A stretch of 64,000 nt of DNA from Cellvibrio sp. pealriver (lineage in GTDB: Bacteria; Pseudomonadota; Gammaproteobacteria; Pseudomonadales; Cellvibrionaceae): positions 1 to 64,000 of the forward strand of contig NZ_KQ236688.1 in NCBI RefSeq assembly GCF_001183545.1, read 5' to 3'. Under the pieces are notes generated by a model. That model was not told where the DNA came from. It did not search any database and saw only the letters and a program-made list of their open reading frames with translations. Positions within the stretch are counted from its first letter, which is position 1. Each line of letters opens with the position of its first letter. The position numbers and the translations under genes were made by a program. Below are positions 1 to 9,009 of the stretch, piece by piece.

Positions 1-10
1 TAATACAAAA

Positions 11-40
11 TCCCTGTCAGACCTCTGACAGGGATTTTTT
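11..40 (+). terminator. Rho-independent terminator of a gene upstream of the window
   Basis: A perfect 10-bp stem (11-20 with 25-34, loop ACCT) is followed by six T. It probably ends transcription of a plus-strand gene lying off the left edge. Confidence 0.85.
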
Positions 41-85
41 ATTTCTGTTTTTTCCCAGCTGCATTAATCCAAACTTGTTTCATTC

Positions 86-114
86 TGCTTTTTTATCTCT
101 TCAGACGTTATACT
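86..114 (+). promoter_or_regulatory. Possible sigma70 promoter of the holD-like/rimI pair
   Basis: A good -10 hexamer TATACT (109-114) lies 28 nt before the ATG at 142. The only -35 at 17-nt spacing is poor (TGCTTT, 86-91), so this is a weak prediction. Confidence 0.3.
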
Positions 115-141
115 GTCATTCAGATCAGAGTGATTTAGACC

Positions 142-891
142 ATGAATGAACTGCAACGACAGACCTATTTATCTTTGCTTGGGATTGAGAGTTATATGCC
201 GCGCTGGCATCTGCCCTCAGCGCAAATGTCCACTGCTTGTGTGTTGCCGGTTGCGGAGGTTTCAGCGGTATGCCCAGATGTTGGACTAGTATTTGATACT
301 GTTGCAGATCTACCAAAAAACGTAACCATCTCACCGTCTTTGCTGGACTCGCTAATCAAATCTGACAAACCAGTAAGTTCTGCTCCCTCAGCGGTTAATA
401 CGGCATCTATCCTTCAGCAATTAGAGGAAAAGAAGGCATCGGTTATTAAGCCTTTTTCTCTGAGCCTTTGGCGGCCCGTGCCTGGTTTTTTAATTGTGGA
501 TGCACGTAATTCGCAATTGGCCTTACCCACAGAGTTATTGCTGGGAAATATTTTGCGCACTTATTTAGGCGCGGTATCTTTTACTCTGAATGAAGAAGTG
601 ATGCACTGGCCGATGATTGAAAATCGCTTTGTTTCGCATACTGAAGATGATGCGAGAAATGAATTGCAGACTTGGTTGGCTGTTGAAAATGAATTACGCC
701 CTCTAAATAAACTCTGGTTAATGGGAGAGAATTCTGCCAATTATTTTTTACCAAAAGATGCTGCTTGGATTAATTGTTGTTGGAAAACGGTTGACCTTGA
801 TAATTTATCTATTCGGGCTTTGATTCTTCCTAATTTAATTAGCTTGCTACAGCAGCCGCAGCAAAAAGCTAGGTTATGGGCTAGTTTGTAG
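142..891 (+). CDS. holD: HolD-like protein (putative DNA polymerase III psi subunit)
   Basis: This 249-residue soluble protein has no signal peptide. Its first 25 residues (RQTYLSLLGIESYMPRW) resemble the N-terminus of HolD, the psi subunit of the DNA polymerase III clamp loader, where a Gln/Leu-rich stretch and LGI motif contact the chi subunit. The gene lies 36 nt before rimI, and holD-rimI is the gene order in Escherichia coli. The assignment rests on that short similarity plus synteny. The protein is nearly twice as long as E. coli psi (137 residues), with a low-similarity middle section around residues 30-110. It could instead be a lineage-specific protein of unknown function. The start is the only ATG near the -10 element. 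Confidence 0.55.
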   Translation: MNELQRQTYLSLLGIESYMPRWHLPSAQMSTACVLPVAEVSAVCPDVGLVFDTVADLPKNVTISPSLLDSLIKSDKPVSSAPSAVNTASILQQLEEKKASVIKPFSLSLWRPVPGFLIVDARNSQLALPTELLLGNILRTYLGAVSFTLNEEVMHWPMIENRFVSHTEDDARNELQTWLAVENELRPLNKLWLMGENSANYFLPKDAAWINCCWKTVDLDNLSIRALILPNLISLLQQPQQKARLWASL

Positions 892-927
892 TGATTTTCT
901 TGATGGCAGCACTTTCTTAGTAACAAA

Positions 928-1410
928 ATGATTAATTCTCCTGCCTTATCTGATGTAACTGATTCAGGTTTATATCTGCACTATCGTTTACTTGATGAAA
1001 GCGACATTCCGCAAATAATGACACTGGAGCGAAGTGCTCATTCCCATCCTTGGCGTCAATCTAGTTTCGAGGATTGCTTAAATGGGCGGCAGAAATGTTG
1101 GCTGGCTGAGCATAAAGGTGTTTTGGTTGGTTACGTCGTTGTGACTCACGGCGGCGGTGACGCGGAGCTGTTAAATATTTCAGTTTCGCCTGCGTTTCAA
1201 CGTAAAGGAATAGGACGGTGTTTGTTAAAGCTTGCTGTTGAATGTGTAAAAGAAAAAGCGGATATGCTATTTTTAGAAGTGAGAGTATCTAATCGTAAGG
1301 CTATTGCTCTTTATGAGAAGGAAGATTTTTTTGAGGTTGGTCAGCGGAAAAATTATTATCCGACTGTTAATGGCCATGAGGATGCGCTACTGATGGCTCG
1401 TCAGCTCTAA
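928..1410 (+). CDS. rimI: Ribosomal protein S18-alanine N-acetyltransferase RimI
   Basis: A GNAT-family acetyltransferase of 160 residues, expected to acetylate the N-terminal alanine of ribosomal protein S18 using acetyl-CoA. The acetyl-CoA binding signature is visible at residues 80-96 (NISVSPAFQRKGIG). LEVRVSN contains Glu117 and IALYE contains Tyr129, which correspond to the catalytic Glu and Tyr of RimI. It is slightly longer at the N-terminus than E. coli RimI (148 residues). It follows the holD-like gene closely and is probably cotranscribed with it. The convergent regA gene ends only 15 nt downstream, with no terminator between them. Confidence 0.9.
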   Translation: MINSPALSDVTDSGLYLHYRLLDESDIPQIMTLERSAHSHPWRQSSFEDCLNGRQKCWLAEHKGVLVGYVVVTHGGGDAELLNISVSPAFQRKGIGRCLLKLAVECVKEKADMLFLEVRVSNRKAIALYEKEDFFEVGQRKNYYPTVNGHEDALLMARQL

Positions 1411-1425
1411 TTGATAATATTGATT

Positions 1426-1974
1426 TTATTGTTTTACAGGGCGTTTTTGTAACTTTCGTTGTAATGTTCGTCTATGCATGCCAAGTACTCGCGCAGTAGC
1501 AGAAATGTTCCCTCCCTGCTCTTGTAGCACTTTCTGGATATGTTCCCATTCGAGGCGATCAACAGATATTGGCGTATAACTTTCAGCAGTTAATGGTGTT
1601 GTATTGTGCGATCCAAATGCCGCAAGAATGTCATCGATATCTGCCGGCTTGCACAAATAATTTACTGCTCCAGATTTTACGGCTTCCACTGCAGTTGAAA
1701 TACTGGAATAGCCAGTTAGCATAACAATAGCTAATTTGGGCTGGCGTATAACCAACTCCTTTATTAATACCAAACCTGAATCTTTTCCCAGCTTTAAATC
1801 CACAATCGCTTTGGAAAACAAAGTGTCGCCTGTTAGCTGTAATGCTTGCGCACTATCACTTGCAATACGACAGGTGAATCCACGGCGATGCAAAACTCGC
1901 GCAAGCATTTCCGCTAGTGTGGGATCATCGTCTACGATTAGAAAGTCGATTAGCGTTTCATTCATAAGCATCAT
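1426..1974 (-). CDS. regA: RegA/PrrA/RoxR-family redox response regulator
   Basis: A 182-residue response regulator. The receiver domain (about residues 8-120) has the acidic cluster DDD near residue 15 and the phosphoacceptor Asp59 (IVDLK). The conserved Lys lies in LCKP. The C-terminus is a Fis-type helix-turn-helix (about 140-180) containing GNISATARVLGMHRRTLQRK, the hallmark of the RegA/PrrA/ActR group (RoxR in Pseudomonas). This group controls respiration and redox balance genes. It lies directly after its cognate RegB-type kinase, 18 nt apart and on the same strand. An ATG three codons in could also be the start. Confidence 0.88.
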   Translation of the reverse strand: MMLMNETLIDFLIVDDDPTLAEMLARVLHRRGFTCRIASDSAQALQLTGDTLFSKAIVDLKLGKDSGLVLIKELVIRQPKLAIVMLTGYSSISTAVEAVKSGAVNYLCKPADIDDILAAFGSHNTTPLTAESYTPISVDRLEWEHIQKVLQEQGGNISATARVLGMHRRTLQRKLQKRPVKQ

Positions 1975-1992
1975 GTTTTGATGAGATCTTGG

Positions 1993-3279
1993 TTATTTGG
2001 GTTGACTAAAAGGAATTTCTAAATAGGTGCGAGTGCCTTTTTCTTTGCGATTTTTTAATTCAACTGTTCCTCCATAACGGTTGATAGTTGCTTGTGTTAA
2101 TAATAAACCTATTCCCAATCCCTTGGTTTTTGTTGAAATAAATGATTTGCCAATGTGTGCGGTAATTTCCGCTGCTACGCCTGGTCCATTATCATCAATA
2201 ATCCAATTTATTTTTTGTGCATCCCAGAAAATATGAATGCCAATATTGTCAGGGCTTGCATCAGCTGCGTTGTTTAGAAGGTTTATGATGGCTTGCGCAA
2301 TTGTTGGATGAAACTGTCCATTAATACTTGGCAGTTGATCAGAAATAGAAATGGTTGCAGTGACATCTGGTCGCATGATTTGCCAGCGCTCAAGCAATGT
2401 GAGGCAATAGCTCCGTATATCCTGATCATGTAATTTTCCCTCCTTTCCCTGTTCCGCTGTGGCAACCAGCTCATGCAATGTTGCGGCACACTGATTGACT
2501 TGATCTTGTAAAATTTTTAAATCGTTCTGTAGTGCGGGCACATGAGCATAGTCTGTTTTTAGTTCACTCAGTAGCAGCTTCATGGTTGATAGTGGCGTTC
2601 CTAGTTCATGCGCTGTTCCTGCTGCCAGTGTGGCAACTGCCATAACTTGTTCATCTCGCAATTGATCTTCTCGCCAGCGATTCAATTGTGCTTCTTGTGC
2701 ACGTAAATCACGCGCCATTTTTACAATAAAATAAGTAATCAAGCAGGCACTGATAAAAAAATTCAACCACATACCCAGCACGTGCAGGTTAAGTGAGTTA
2801 TCGGCCTGATGGTGATGAGGCGAAAGAATCGGTAACGGAATATGAAAAAAAAGTAAGAGTGAATAGCTGACGACTCCCAGTATTGTAATCACCAATGCGT
2901 AGCGGCCATTTAGTGTTGCCGCACATATACAAATTGGGACAAGAAAATAAGAAACAAAAGGATTGTTCGCTCCACCACTGTAATAAAACACCACACTGAG
3001 GGCGATTAAATCCATCAGCAAGTGAATGAAAAACTCCATCTGCGTCACAGGTAAAGGGTTTTTCAAGCGGACAAAGGTGAGCAGGTTGATGCCCGTTAAC
3101 ACGATAAGCGCGGTCAGAATTTCTGAAAAAGGCAGATTTATAGTGCCATTCAATAAGAAAATAACAATTGCAGCTCCAAGACAAATCAAAATGAGTGTCC
3201 GGATAATGACCCAGTAGCCTAAATGCTGCGCATGACCGGCAAGCGTAAGTGAAGCAGAAAGAGTGGTGTTGTGGGACAT
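1993..3279 (-). CDS. regB: RegB/PrrB/RoxS-family redox sensor histidine kinase
   Basis: A membrane sensor kinase with about six N-terminal transmembrane segments (residues 25-190), a dimerisation/phosphoacceptor helix and a HATPase domain (NLLNNAAD, DNGPGV, GLGIGL). SGGANNPF in the membrane region matches the quinone-binding redox box GGxxNPF of RegB, and AAGTAHELGTPL is its characteristic H-box. Cys267, counted from a TTG three codons upstream, lies in QDQVNQCAATL, matching the redox-active Cys of RegB. The ATG at 3279 is preferred over that TTG (3288). It pairs with the RegA-type regulator immediately downstream. Signals are probably the quinone pool or oxygen-linked redox state. Confidence 0.88.
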   Translation of the reverse strand: MSHNTTLSASLTLAGHAQHLGYWVIIRTLILICLGAAIVIFLLNGTINLPFSEILTALIVLTGINLLTFVRLKNPLPVTQMEFFIHLLMDLIALSVVFYYSGGANNPFVSYFLVPICICAATLNGRYALVITILGVVSYSLLLFFHIPLPILSPHHHQADNSLNLHVLGMWLNFFISACLITYFIVKMARDLRAQEAQLNRWREDQLRDEQVMAVATLAAGTAHELGTPLSTMKLLLSELKTDYAHVPALQNDLKILQDQVNQCAATLHELVATAEQGKEGKLHDQDIRSYCLTLLERWQIMRPDVTATISISDQLPSINGQFHPTIAQAIINLLNNAADASPDNIGIHIFWDAQKINWIIDDNGPGVAAEITAHIGKSFISTKTKGLGIGLLLTQATINRYGGTVELKNRKEKGTRTYLEIPFSQPK

Positions 3280-3504
3280 GTGAGCCAAATAGGGAATAAG
3301 GTCAGGGATGGACGGATTATAGCGGACTCAGGTTTGATCGCGGCCGCCATATGAGTGATTATCCTGCGACACTTTGTCGCGGGATTAACGGCATCGTCCG
3401 GGGTAAAAGGCTCGACTGGTGTATACTGCTCGCCATTTTTTGATCTGGGTACGGCCCGGTTTCTCTGGATCGCTTCATTCGAACCACAACAATCGGCAGT
3501 GTTT

Positions 3505-4863
3505 ATGGCAACCCCCTTACAAGCAACCCTTACAGAAGGACGGGTTTCTGAACAGCTGAAAAATCTGGCATTGCCTTTGGTGTGGGGCCTGATGGCGACT
3601 ATGTCGCTCAATGCCATAGAGACATTTTTCATCGCCCAATTAGGGCGTGAGCCTCTGGCGGCGCTAAGCTTTACCTTTCCGATTATCATGGTACTAACTA
3701 GTCTGGGAATCGGTCTTGGAGCCGGTACGTCGTCTGCTGTTGCCAGAGCAATAGGAGAGGGTGATTCCGGCAAGGCACGTAGGCTCGCTACTGATGCGAT
3801 GAGTCTGACCTTCATTATATCTGCGAGTGTGTGCTTGCTTGGCTGGTTTACTCTTGAACCTCTTTTCCTGGCGTTGGGTGCTACGCCCGATTTGATTCCC
3901 CTCATCCGATCCTACATGTCCATTTGGTATTTCAGTGCACCTTGCTTGATGGTGCCGATGGTATGTCTGTCTGCATTGCGTGCAATGGGCATGAGCCAGG
4001 TGCAAGGCTATTTGATGGGCGGTGCGGCACTGCTAAACGTAGTGCTGGATCCCATCCTGATTTTTGGATTATTGGGGATGCCCGCCCTTGGGTTACAGGG
4101 TGCTGCTGTCGCTACCTTGATTACCAGAGTCCTGATGCTGATAGTGGCACTGTATATTTTGCATGCCCGTGTACACATGTTGGTTAGTCCATTTTTACCT
4201 TGGCAAAAGTTAAAGCACTCCTGGCAAGCAATTATTGAGGTGGGCATTCCGGCGATGGTTGCGAATGTGATCATTCCATTTGCCAGCGCTATTGTTGTCG
4301 CTATGGTTGCTGCCTATGGCACAGATGCAGTTGCTGCCTTGGGTATTGTGATGCGCATCGAGCCTTTGGCTCTTATTGTTTTTTATGCATTATCCGGTGT
4401 TGTTGGTCCATTTTTTGGACAAAATTTTGGTGCAGGAAAGTTAGTCAGGCTTAACGAAGCATTGCGGGTTTTAACGGTGTTTTGTTTAGCTTTTGGGATC
4501 CTTCTTGCGCTGATTCTCGGCTTTTTTGGTGCGGAAATCGCCGGTCTTTTTGGTGATCATGGTGAAGTTGTCACTATTGCCGCAACCTATTTGATGATTG
4601 TGCCTGTGAGCTATGGTGCTTATGGCTTGGTCATGTCAGTTAATGCGGCGTTTAATGGATTGGGCCGGCCTTGGCCTGCGATGCTGTTATCGGCAGGGCG
4701 CGTTTTGTATATTTACTTGCCTCTCGCGTGGCTGGGGCAATATTGGTGGGGGATGACAGGGCTTTTTATCGCGACTGCGCTTGCCAATATTACGCTTGGA
4801 CTCTGGGCATGGTTGTGGCTGAAAAGACATATCCATCTTCAGGCCGTATCTGCAGAGCCATAG
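3505..4863 (+). CDS. MATE-family multidrug/Na+ efflux transporter
   Basis: An integral inner-membrane protein of 452 residues with about 12 hydrophobic segments arranged as two six-helix halves, the usual size for MATE (NorM/DinF) exporters. Family features are the opening PLVWGLMATMSLNAIETFF region and GLGAGTSSAVARAIGEG in the first loop. The second half has FGQNFGAGK and a late VNAAFNGLGRPWPAM stretch. The frame is open from 3355, but the upstream 50 residues do not look like a MATE N-terminus, so the ATG at 3505 is chosen. Substrate is unknown; such proteins exchange Na+ or H+ for cationic drugs. It stands alone, divergent from regB. Confidence 0.85.
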   Translation: MATPLQATLTEGRVSEQLKNLALPLVWGLMATMSLNAIETFFIAQLGREPLAALSFTFPIIMVLTSLGIGLGAGTSSAVARAIGEGDSGKARRLATDAMSLTFIISASVCLLGWFTLEPLFLALGATPDLIPLIRSYMSIWYFSAPCLMVPMVCLSALRAMGMSQVQGYLMGGAALLNVVLDPILIFGLLGMPALGLQGAAVATLITRVLMLIVALYILHARVHMLVSPFLPWQKLKHSWQAIIEVGIPAMVANVIIPFASAIVVAMVAAYGTDAVAALGIVMRIEPLALIVFYALSGVVGPFFGQNFGAGKLVRLNEALRVLTVFCLAFGILLALILGFFGAEIAGLFGDHGEVVTIAATYLMIVPVSYGAYGLVMSVNAAFNGLGRPWPAMLLSAGRVLYIYLPLAWLGQYWWGMTGLFIATALANITLGLWAWLWLKRHIHLQAVSAEP

Positions 4864-4962
4864 CCTGTTAATTTGCATTGCCTGCCTTCAATTCACTCCG
4901 AAAATAAATACCGGAGTATAATTCCGCCAACTTTTTCTTCTTTTATATAGCGCGATATTTCT

Positions 4963-6540
4963 ATGAGTAATTTGACTACTGAACTAGCCAAACGCCGTAC
5001 CTTTGCGATTATTTCCCACCCTGACGCCGGTAAAACTACCGTCACAGAAAAACTGCTGTTGTGGGGTAATGCCATTCAATTAGCGGGGTCGGTAAAAGGT
5101 AAGCGCGGTCCACATGCCAAGTCCGACTGGATGACAATGGAGCAAGAGCGCGGAATCTCTGTAACATCGTCAGTAATGCAATTTCCTTATAAAGACCGAG
5201 TTGTGAATTTGCTCGATACTCCTGGTCACGAAGACTTCTCTGAAGATACCTATCGTACGCTGACGGCCGTTGACTCTGTATTGATGATGATCGATGGCGC
5301 TAAAGGTGTTGAAGATCGAACCATTAAATTGATGGAAGTTTGCCGTTTGCGCGATACGCCTATTCTGACATTCATCAACAAAATGGATCGCGAAAGCCGT
5401 GATGCAGTTGAGTTATTGGATGAAATTGAAAACGTATTAAAAATTACCGCCGCACCTATAAATTGGCCGTTGGGGAGTGGTAAGGAATTTCTCGGTGTTT
5501 ATAATTTTTACACTGATGTAATTCATGTATATGAGCAAGGATTCGGCCATACCATTCCCGATGATGTTCAAATCAAAGGGTTGGATAGTGCTGAAGCTAC
5601 CGAATTTATGGGCGCTTACGCGGATGATTATCGAGAGCAAATTGATTTTGTCCGCGGAGCAACCCATCAATTTGATCTGGAAGAGTATCTTGCTGGAAGA
5701 ATGACCCCAGTATTTTTTGGAACAGCTTTAGGCAATTTCGGTGTGCGTGAAATGCTGGATGGTTTTGTTGAATGGGCACCGACTCCGCGTGCACGCGCTA
5801 CGCATGAGCGTATCGTAGAACCGGGTGAAGATAAATTCAGCGGATTTATTTTTAAAATCCAGGCCAACATGGATCCTAAACATCGCGACCGTATTGCGTT
5901 CATGCGTATTTGTTCCGGAACCTATTCGCAGGGCATGAAAATGAAACATGTGCGTTTGGGTAAAGATATTAAGATTGCCGACGCAGTGACGTTTATGGCG
6001 GGTGATCGCAGTGCAGTTGATGAAGCGATAGCAGGCGATATTATCGGTTTACATAACCACGGTACTATCCAAATTGGTGATACTTTCACAGAAGGCGAAA
6101 GTTTAAAATTTACCGGTATTCCACATTTTGCACCCGAGCTTTTCCGCCGTATCCGTTTGAAAGATCCGCTTAAAATGAAACAGCTCCAAAAAGGGTTGCA
6201 ACAGCTATCCGAGGAGGGTTCAACACAAGTGTTTTTCCCCATAAACAATAACGATATTGTTGTTGGTGCAGTGGGTGTGTTGCAATTTGAAGTGGTCGCC
6301 TATCGCCTTAAGGATGAATACAAAGTGGAGGCGATTTACGAACCTGTCAGTGTTAATACTGCGCGTTGGTGTGAGTGCGATGATGCGAAAAAACTGGAAG
6401 AGTTCAAGCGTAAATGCGCTGAAAATCTCGCGCTTGATGGCGGCGGCCATCTGACTTATCTGGCTCCGTCGCGGGTAAATTTATCCCTAACCCAAGAGCG
6501 GCACCCAGAGGTTGTCTTCCGCGCAACGCGTGAGCATTGA
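4963..6540 (+). CDS. prfC: Peptide chain release factor 3 (RF3)
   Basis: A translational GTPase of 525 residues, close to the 529 of E. coli RF3, which removes RF1/RF2 from the ribosome after peptide release. The G1 motif is SHPDAGKTT (about residues 18-26), G2 lies in the GISVTSSVM region, G3 is DTPGHEDF and G4 is NKMD. Domain II and the RF3-specific C-terminal domain (from about residue 390) follow. The start is the first ATG after a 100-nt gap from the transporter. A small membrane-protein gene begins 2 nt after its stop, so the two are likely cotranscribed. Confidence 0.97.
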   Translation: MSNLTTELAKRRTFAIISHPDAGKTTVTEKLLLWGNAIQLAGSVKGKRGPHAKSDWMTMEQERGISVTSSVMQFPYKDRVVNLLDTPGHEDFSEDTYRTLTAVDSVLMMIDGAKGVEDRTIKLMEVCRLRDTPILTFINKMDRESRDAVELLDEIENVLKITAAPINWPLGSGKEFLGVYNFYTDVIHVYEQGFGHTIPDDVQIKGLDSAEATEFMGAYADDYREQIDFVRGATHQFDLEEYLAGRMTPVFFGTALGNFGVREMLDGFVEWAPTPRARATHERIVEPGEDKFSGFIFKIQANMDPKHRDRIAFMRICSGTYSQGMKMKHVRLGKDIKIADAVTFMAGDRSAVDEAIAGDIIGLHNHGTIQIGDTFTEGESLKFTGIPHFAPELFRRIRLKDPLKMKQLQKGLQQLSEEGSTQVFFPINNNDIVVGAVGVLQFEVVAYRLKDEYKVEAIYEPVSVNTARWCECDDAKKLEEFKRKCAENLALDGGGHLTYLAPSRVNLSLTQERHPEVVFRATREH

Positions 6541-6542
6541 TC

Positions 6543-6872
6543 ATGGTGGTTTTCATTGTAAGTTTGCTGATATTCCTGAGTGTTATCGCAGTCTTACTAT
6601 GGGTTAAAACCCCGCATTATCAAATGAGTAAGGGCGATGTTGTCCGGCTGTTGCAAAAGGTTTTAGTTGGGCAGGCAAGCGAGAATGATTGGGCAATTTT
6701 TTTGTCCTCTTCATTTCGCCACTGCCCTGAGCTAGAGCCTTTGCGAGATATATGTGCAGCAATCGATGAAAAGGAATATCTGGGGCATACCCGCTCTGGT
6801 TTTTTATTCAGTGAAAGCGGGCTTGTACAAATTCGCGAGGTTCTAAAACAACTTGAACAAATGGATTGCTGA
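6543..6872 (+). CDS. Small membrane-anchored protein of unknown function
   Basis: A 109-residue protein whose residues 1-22 form a single strongly hydrophobic segment. A soluble C-terminal part of about 85 residues is rich in Leu, Glu and Asp, with three Cys. No family is recognised. It probably sits in the inner membrane with the tail in the cytoplasm. The ATG is 2 nt after the prfC stop; a TTG two codons earlier would overlap prfC. The tight coupling to prfC suggests a shared transcript, but not a shared function. Confidence 0.65.
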   Translation: MVVFIVSLLIFLSVIAVLLWVKTPHYQMSKGDVVRLLQKVLVGQASENDWAIFLSSSFRHCPELEPLRDICAAIDEKEYLGHTRSGFLFSESGLVQIREVLKQLEQMDC

Positions 6873-6943
6873 CGAATAGGTGAGTTGTTTATTGCTCGTC
6901 TATAATAATTACCTATTCCACCATCTAATATGCAGGCGCAATC

Positions 6944-7504
6944 TTGACAACACCCTCTGATAACAAGGATTTGATTTGGGATTTGGATGCCTTCAATCAA
7001 CGCCAGCGAGCAGTTGATTTCGTAATGGGCTTTGAAAACAAATTGTGTGTCTATTCCAGTTCGGTGGAGCAACTCTACACCAATTACAATATCTTCTTTC
7101 CCAAAGAAGAAGCGCGCAAACTGGTTATTTTGCCTAACCCCTATATGCCACACGATACCTTTAACGGCATCAGTGAAACAGCAGTTACCCCCACCGGCAT
7201 GGAAATTATTCCTGGCATTTATCAATCCCGCCCCTGTTTATTTTTACGTATTCCCTTTCGTAGCGGTACAGTGAAGTATCGCGCATTACCATTGCAAATG
7301 GGGTTGGATATTGTCAGAAAAAAACTGCCCCCTAATAAACCCTTTCTGCCTGTGTTGATGAAAGGGGATTTGCGCGAGCTGGACGCATCAACTCCTTGTT
7401 TACATCTACATGCAATACATCTGGATCGATTGGTCGAACATTCGGTACTGGAGCGTGGTGGAATTCATAAAGTGATTGAGCAACGATTGCGGCAATTGGG
7501 ATAA
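6944..7504 (+). CDS. Conserved-looking hypothetical protein
   Basis: A soluble 186-residue protein without signal peptide or membrane segment. No family is recognised. The start must be a TTG (ttg aca aca), because an in-frame stop lies just upstream and no ATG is available; GGCG about 6 nt before it is a weak ribosome-binding site. A TATAAT hexamer at 6901-6906 may belong to its promoter, but no convincing -35 is present. Composition is ordinary, with motifs such as ILPNPYMPHDTF and a basic C-terminus. A strong hairpin terminator follows 30 nt after the stop, which supports it as a genuine transcription unit. Confidence 0.6.
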   Translation: MTTPSDNKDLIWDLDAFNQRQRAVDFVMGFENKLCVYSSSVEQLYTNYNIFFPKEEARKLVILPNPYMPHDTFNGISETAVTPTGMEIIPGIYQSRPCLFLRIPFRSGTVKYRALPLQMGLDIVRKKLPPNKPFLPVLMKGDLRELDASTPCLHLHAIHLDRLVEHSVLERGGIHKVIEQRLRQLG

Positions 7505-7533
7505 CCATTAATTACCAGAATGCTGGACTCAAT

Positions 7534-7562
7534 AAAAAGCCACCCATGAGGTGGCTTTTTTA
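7534..7562. terminator. Bidirectional terminator between convergent genes
   Basis: A perfect 11-bp stem (AAAAAGCCACC at 7534-7544 with 7550-7560, loop CATGA) is flanked by A and T runs. It can stop transcription of both the hypothetical gene on the left and the TonB-like gene on the right. Confidence 0.85.
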
Positions 7563-7581
7563 TACGTATCAAGCGCGGTGT

Positions 7582-8754
7582 TTACTCCGGCAATGCCCAG
7601 CGCATGGGCACAGTAAACTCAAAGCGTGCTCCTGCAATTTCTGCGGGTAATGCAGGGAAGGGAGCTGAACGTTTAATCGCATCGAGTGCCTCTTTATTCA
7701 GCATATCGTACTGGCTCTTTTCCAATAAATCGGTGTTGAGGATATTACCTTGGCGATCAATAACAACCGCAACACGAACGTTTCCGGCATAACCACGATC
7801 GAGCGCCCGCTGTGGATATTTTGTTTTGCTCCGGATTTTTTTGATGGCATCAGAAACGTAAAATTGGCGTGCGAGAAGGGTTTGGGCAGTCAATGCAGGG
7901 CCTTCATCTTCTTCGGCTTCTTCCGGTTTTACAGCAGCCACAGCAACGGGTTTGGCTGGTGTGCTGCTAGCGGTAGAAGTTGATGAGGCGGTTGGTGCAC
8001 TCGGTGCTGGAATATCCAAAGCAGGTTTTTCAATGGCAGGCACATCCAGTTTTGGCACCTCGACTTTGGCAGTCGGCTTTTCTTGCACCGCAACTTCTTT
8101 AGGTACTTCAGCAACTTTTGCCTCTTTTTCTGCCGCCACCGGTTCAGACCACGCTTTCACTTCTGCAATCCGTGCGCTGTCCGGGTTGATACTGTTAAAG
8201 CGGCTGCGTAATCCAGCATCAACATCACCCACTTTCAGCAAGCTATCGCGGTAGTCTGATGACAGTGGAATTTTTCCAATCCAGGTAGATAACAGCATAG
8301 AAAAGAAGAGGTTGTCTTTAATATTACCAAGCACTACACCATTGACTGCAATATCAACACCTTTGCCAGGAATATTAGTAAAGCTGACAAAGTCACCATT
8401 TAAAAAGCGCCCTTTAAACATGCCATCAAATTTCACCATGTTGTCAGCTTGGGCGGTCAATGCATCTGTTTTGCTGTTTACCGCCATACCTTCGATCCAC
8501 ATGCGGCTGAAGCGGCGGGGTGTTAAACCATCAGGTGCAACTATTTTGAGCTCCATCCTCATAGGTTGGATGTTATTAATAAGGGTGTCGGCATCATTAC
8601 TGAGTGACTCGGAAAAAAGTGCTCCAATAAACACCTCTCTTCCTAACTCCTGATGCACGCCAATCCCATTGAGCATAGGTTCAGCACGGATAAATTGGCT
8701 GGATAAAAATAAGAAAATACTGATGAGAACTCGGAATAGATGGTTGAAGCGCAT
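7582..8754 (-). CDS. Secreted chalcone-isomerase-like domain fused to a TonB C-terminal domain
   Basis: A 390-residue protein. Residues 1-24 are a signal peptide (hydrophobic LISIFLFLSSQ core, likely cleaved after FIRA). Residues about 25-195 match the bacterial chalcone-isomerase-like fold: VFIGALFSES, RMWIEGM, KFDGMFKGRFLNGD and FFSMLLSTWIGKIPLS. Residues 205-285 are a Pro/Ala/Lys/Glu-rich linker like those that span the periplasm in TonB proteins. Residues about 290-390 are a TonB C-terminal domain (YPQRALDRGYAGNVRVAVVI, PFPALP). The N-terminus looks cleavable rather than like the TonB/ExbB anchor, so energy coupling is doubtful. No exbB or exbD is adjacent. Confidence 0.8.
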   Translation of the reverse strand: MRFNHLFRVLISIFLFLSSQFIRAEPMLNGIGVHQELGREVFIGALFSESLSNDADTLINNIQPMRMELKIVAPDGLTPRRFSRMWIEGMAVNSKTDALTAQADNMVKFDGMFKGRFLNGDFVSFTNIPGKGVDIAVNGVVLGNIKDNLFFSMLLSTWIGKIPLSSDYRDSLLKVGDVDAGLRSRFNSINPDSARIAEVKAWSEPVAAEKEAKVAEVPKEVAVQEKPTAKVEVPKLDVPAIEKPALDIPAPSAPTASSTSTASSTPAKPVAVAAVKPEEAEEDEGPALTAQTLLARQFYVSDAIKKIRSKTKYPQRALDRGYAGNVRVAVVIDRQGNILNTDLLEKSQYDMLNKEALDAIKRSAPFPALPAEIAGARFEFTVPMRWALPE

Positions 8755-9009
8755 AGTCTTGCTACTCTCTATTTTTAGGGACTTTGTTGTGGTGTGATGT
8801 GTTTGTCCAAAGTTATAAGCTGGTCTTGTTATGACACATCAATATGATATAGAAAAAATGCGCAATAGCGTACTTTGCTGATAACTTGGCTATAGTTGTT
8901 CTATACATATTCGGTAGTATCATACCAGCCTAGGGATTTTGGGCGGTAATGGCACGTTTGGCTGCGTGCGTATAACAAATTATTAATAAAAAACACATAT
9001 TACGGGTAA

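Noticed and set aside
3219..3905. 228-residue minus-strand frame overlapping the MATE gene
   Set aside because: The MATE frame has clear transmembrane and family features; the opposite frame is low-quality and overlaps regB as well.
4896..4917. Hairpin ACTCCG/CGGAGT between the MATE gene and prfC
   Set aside because: Only six base pairs with a long loop and no T run; not a credible terminator.
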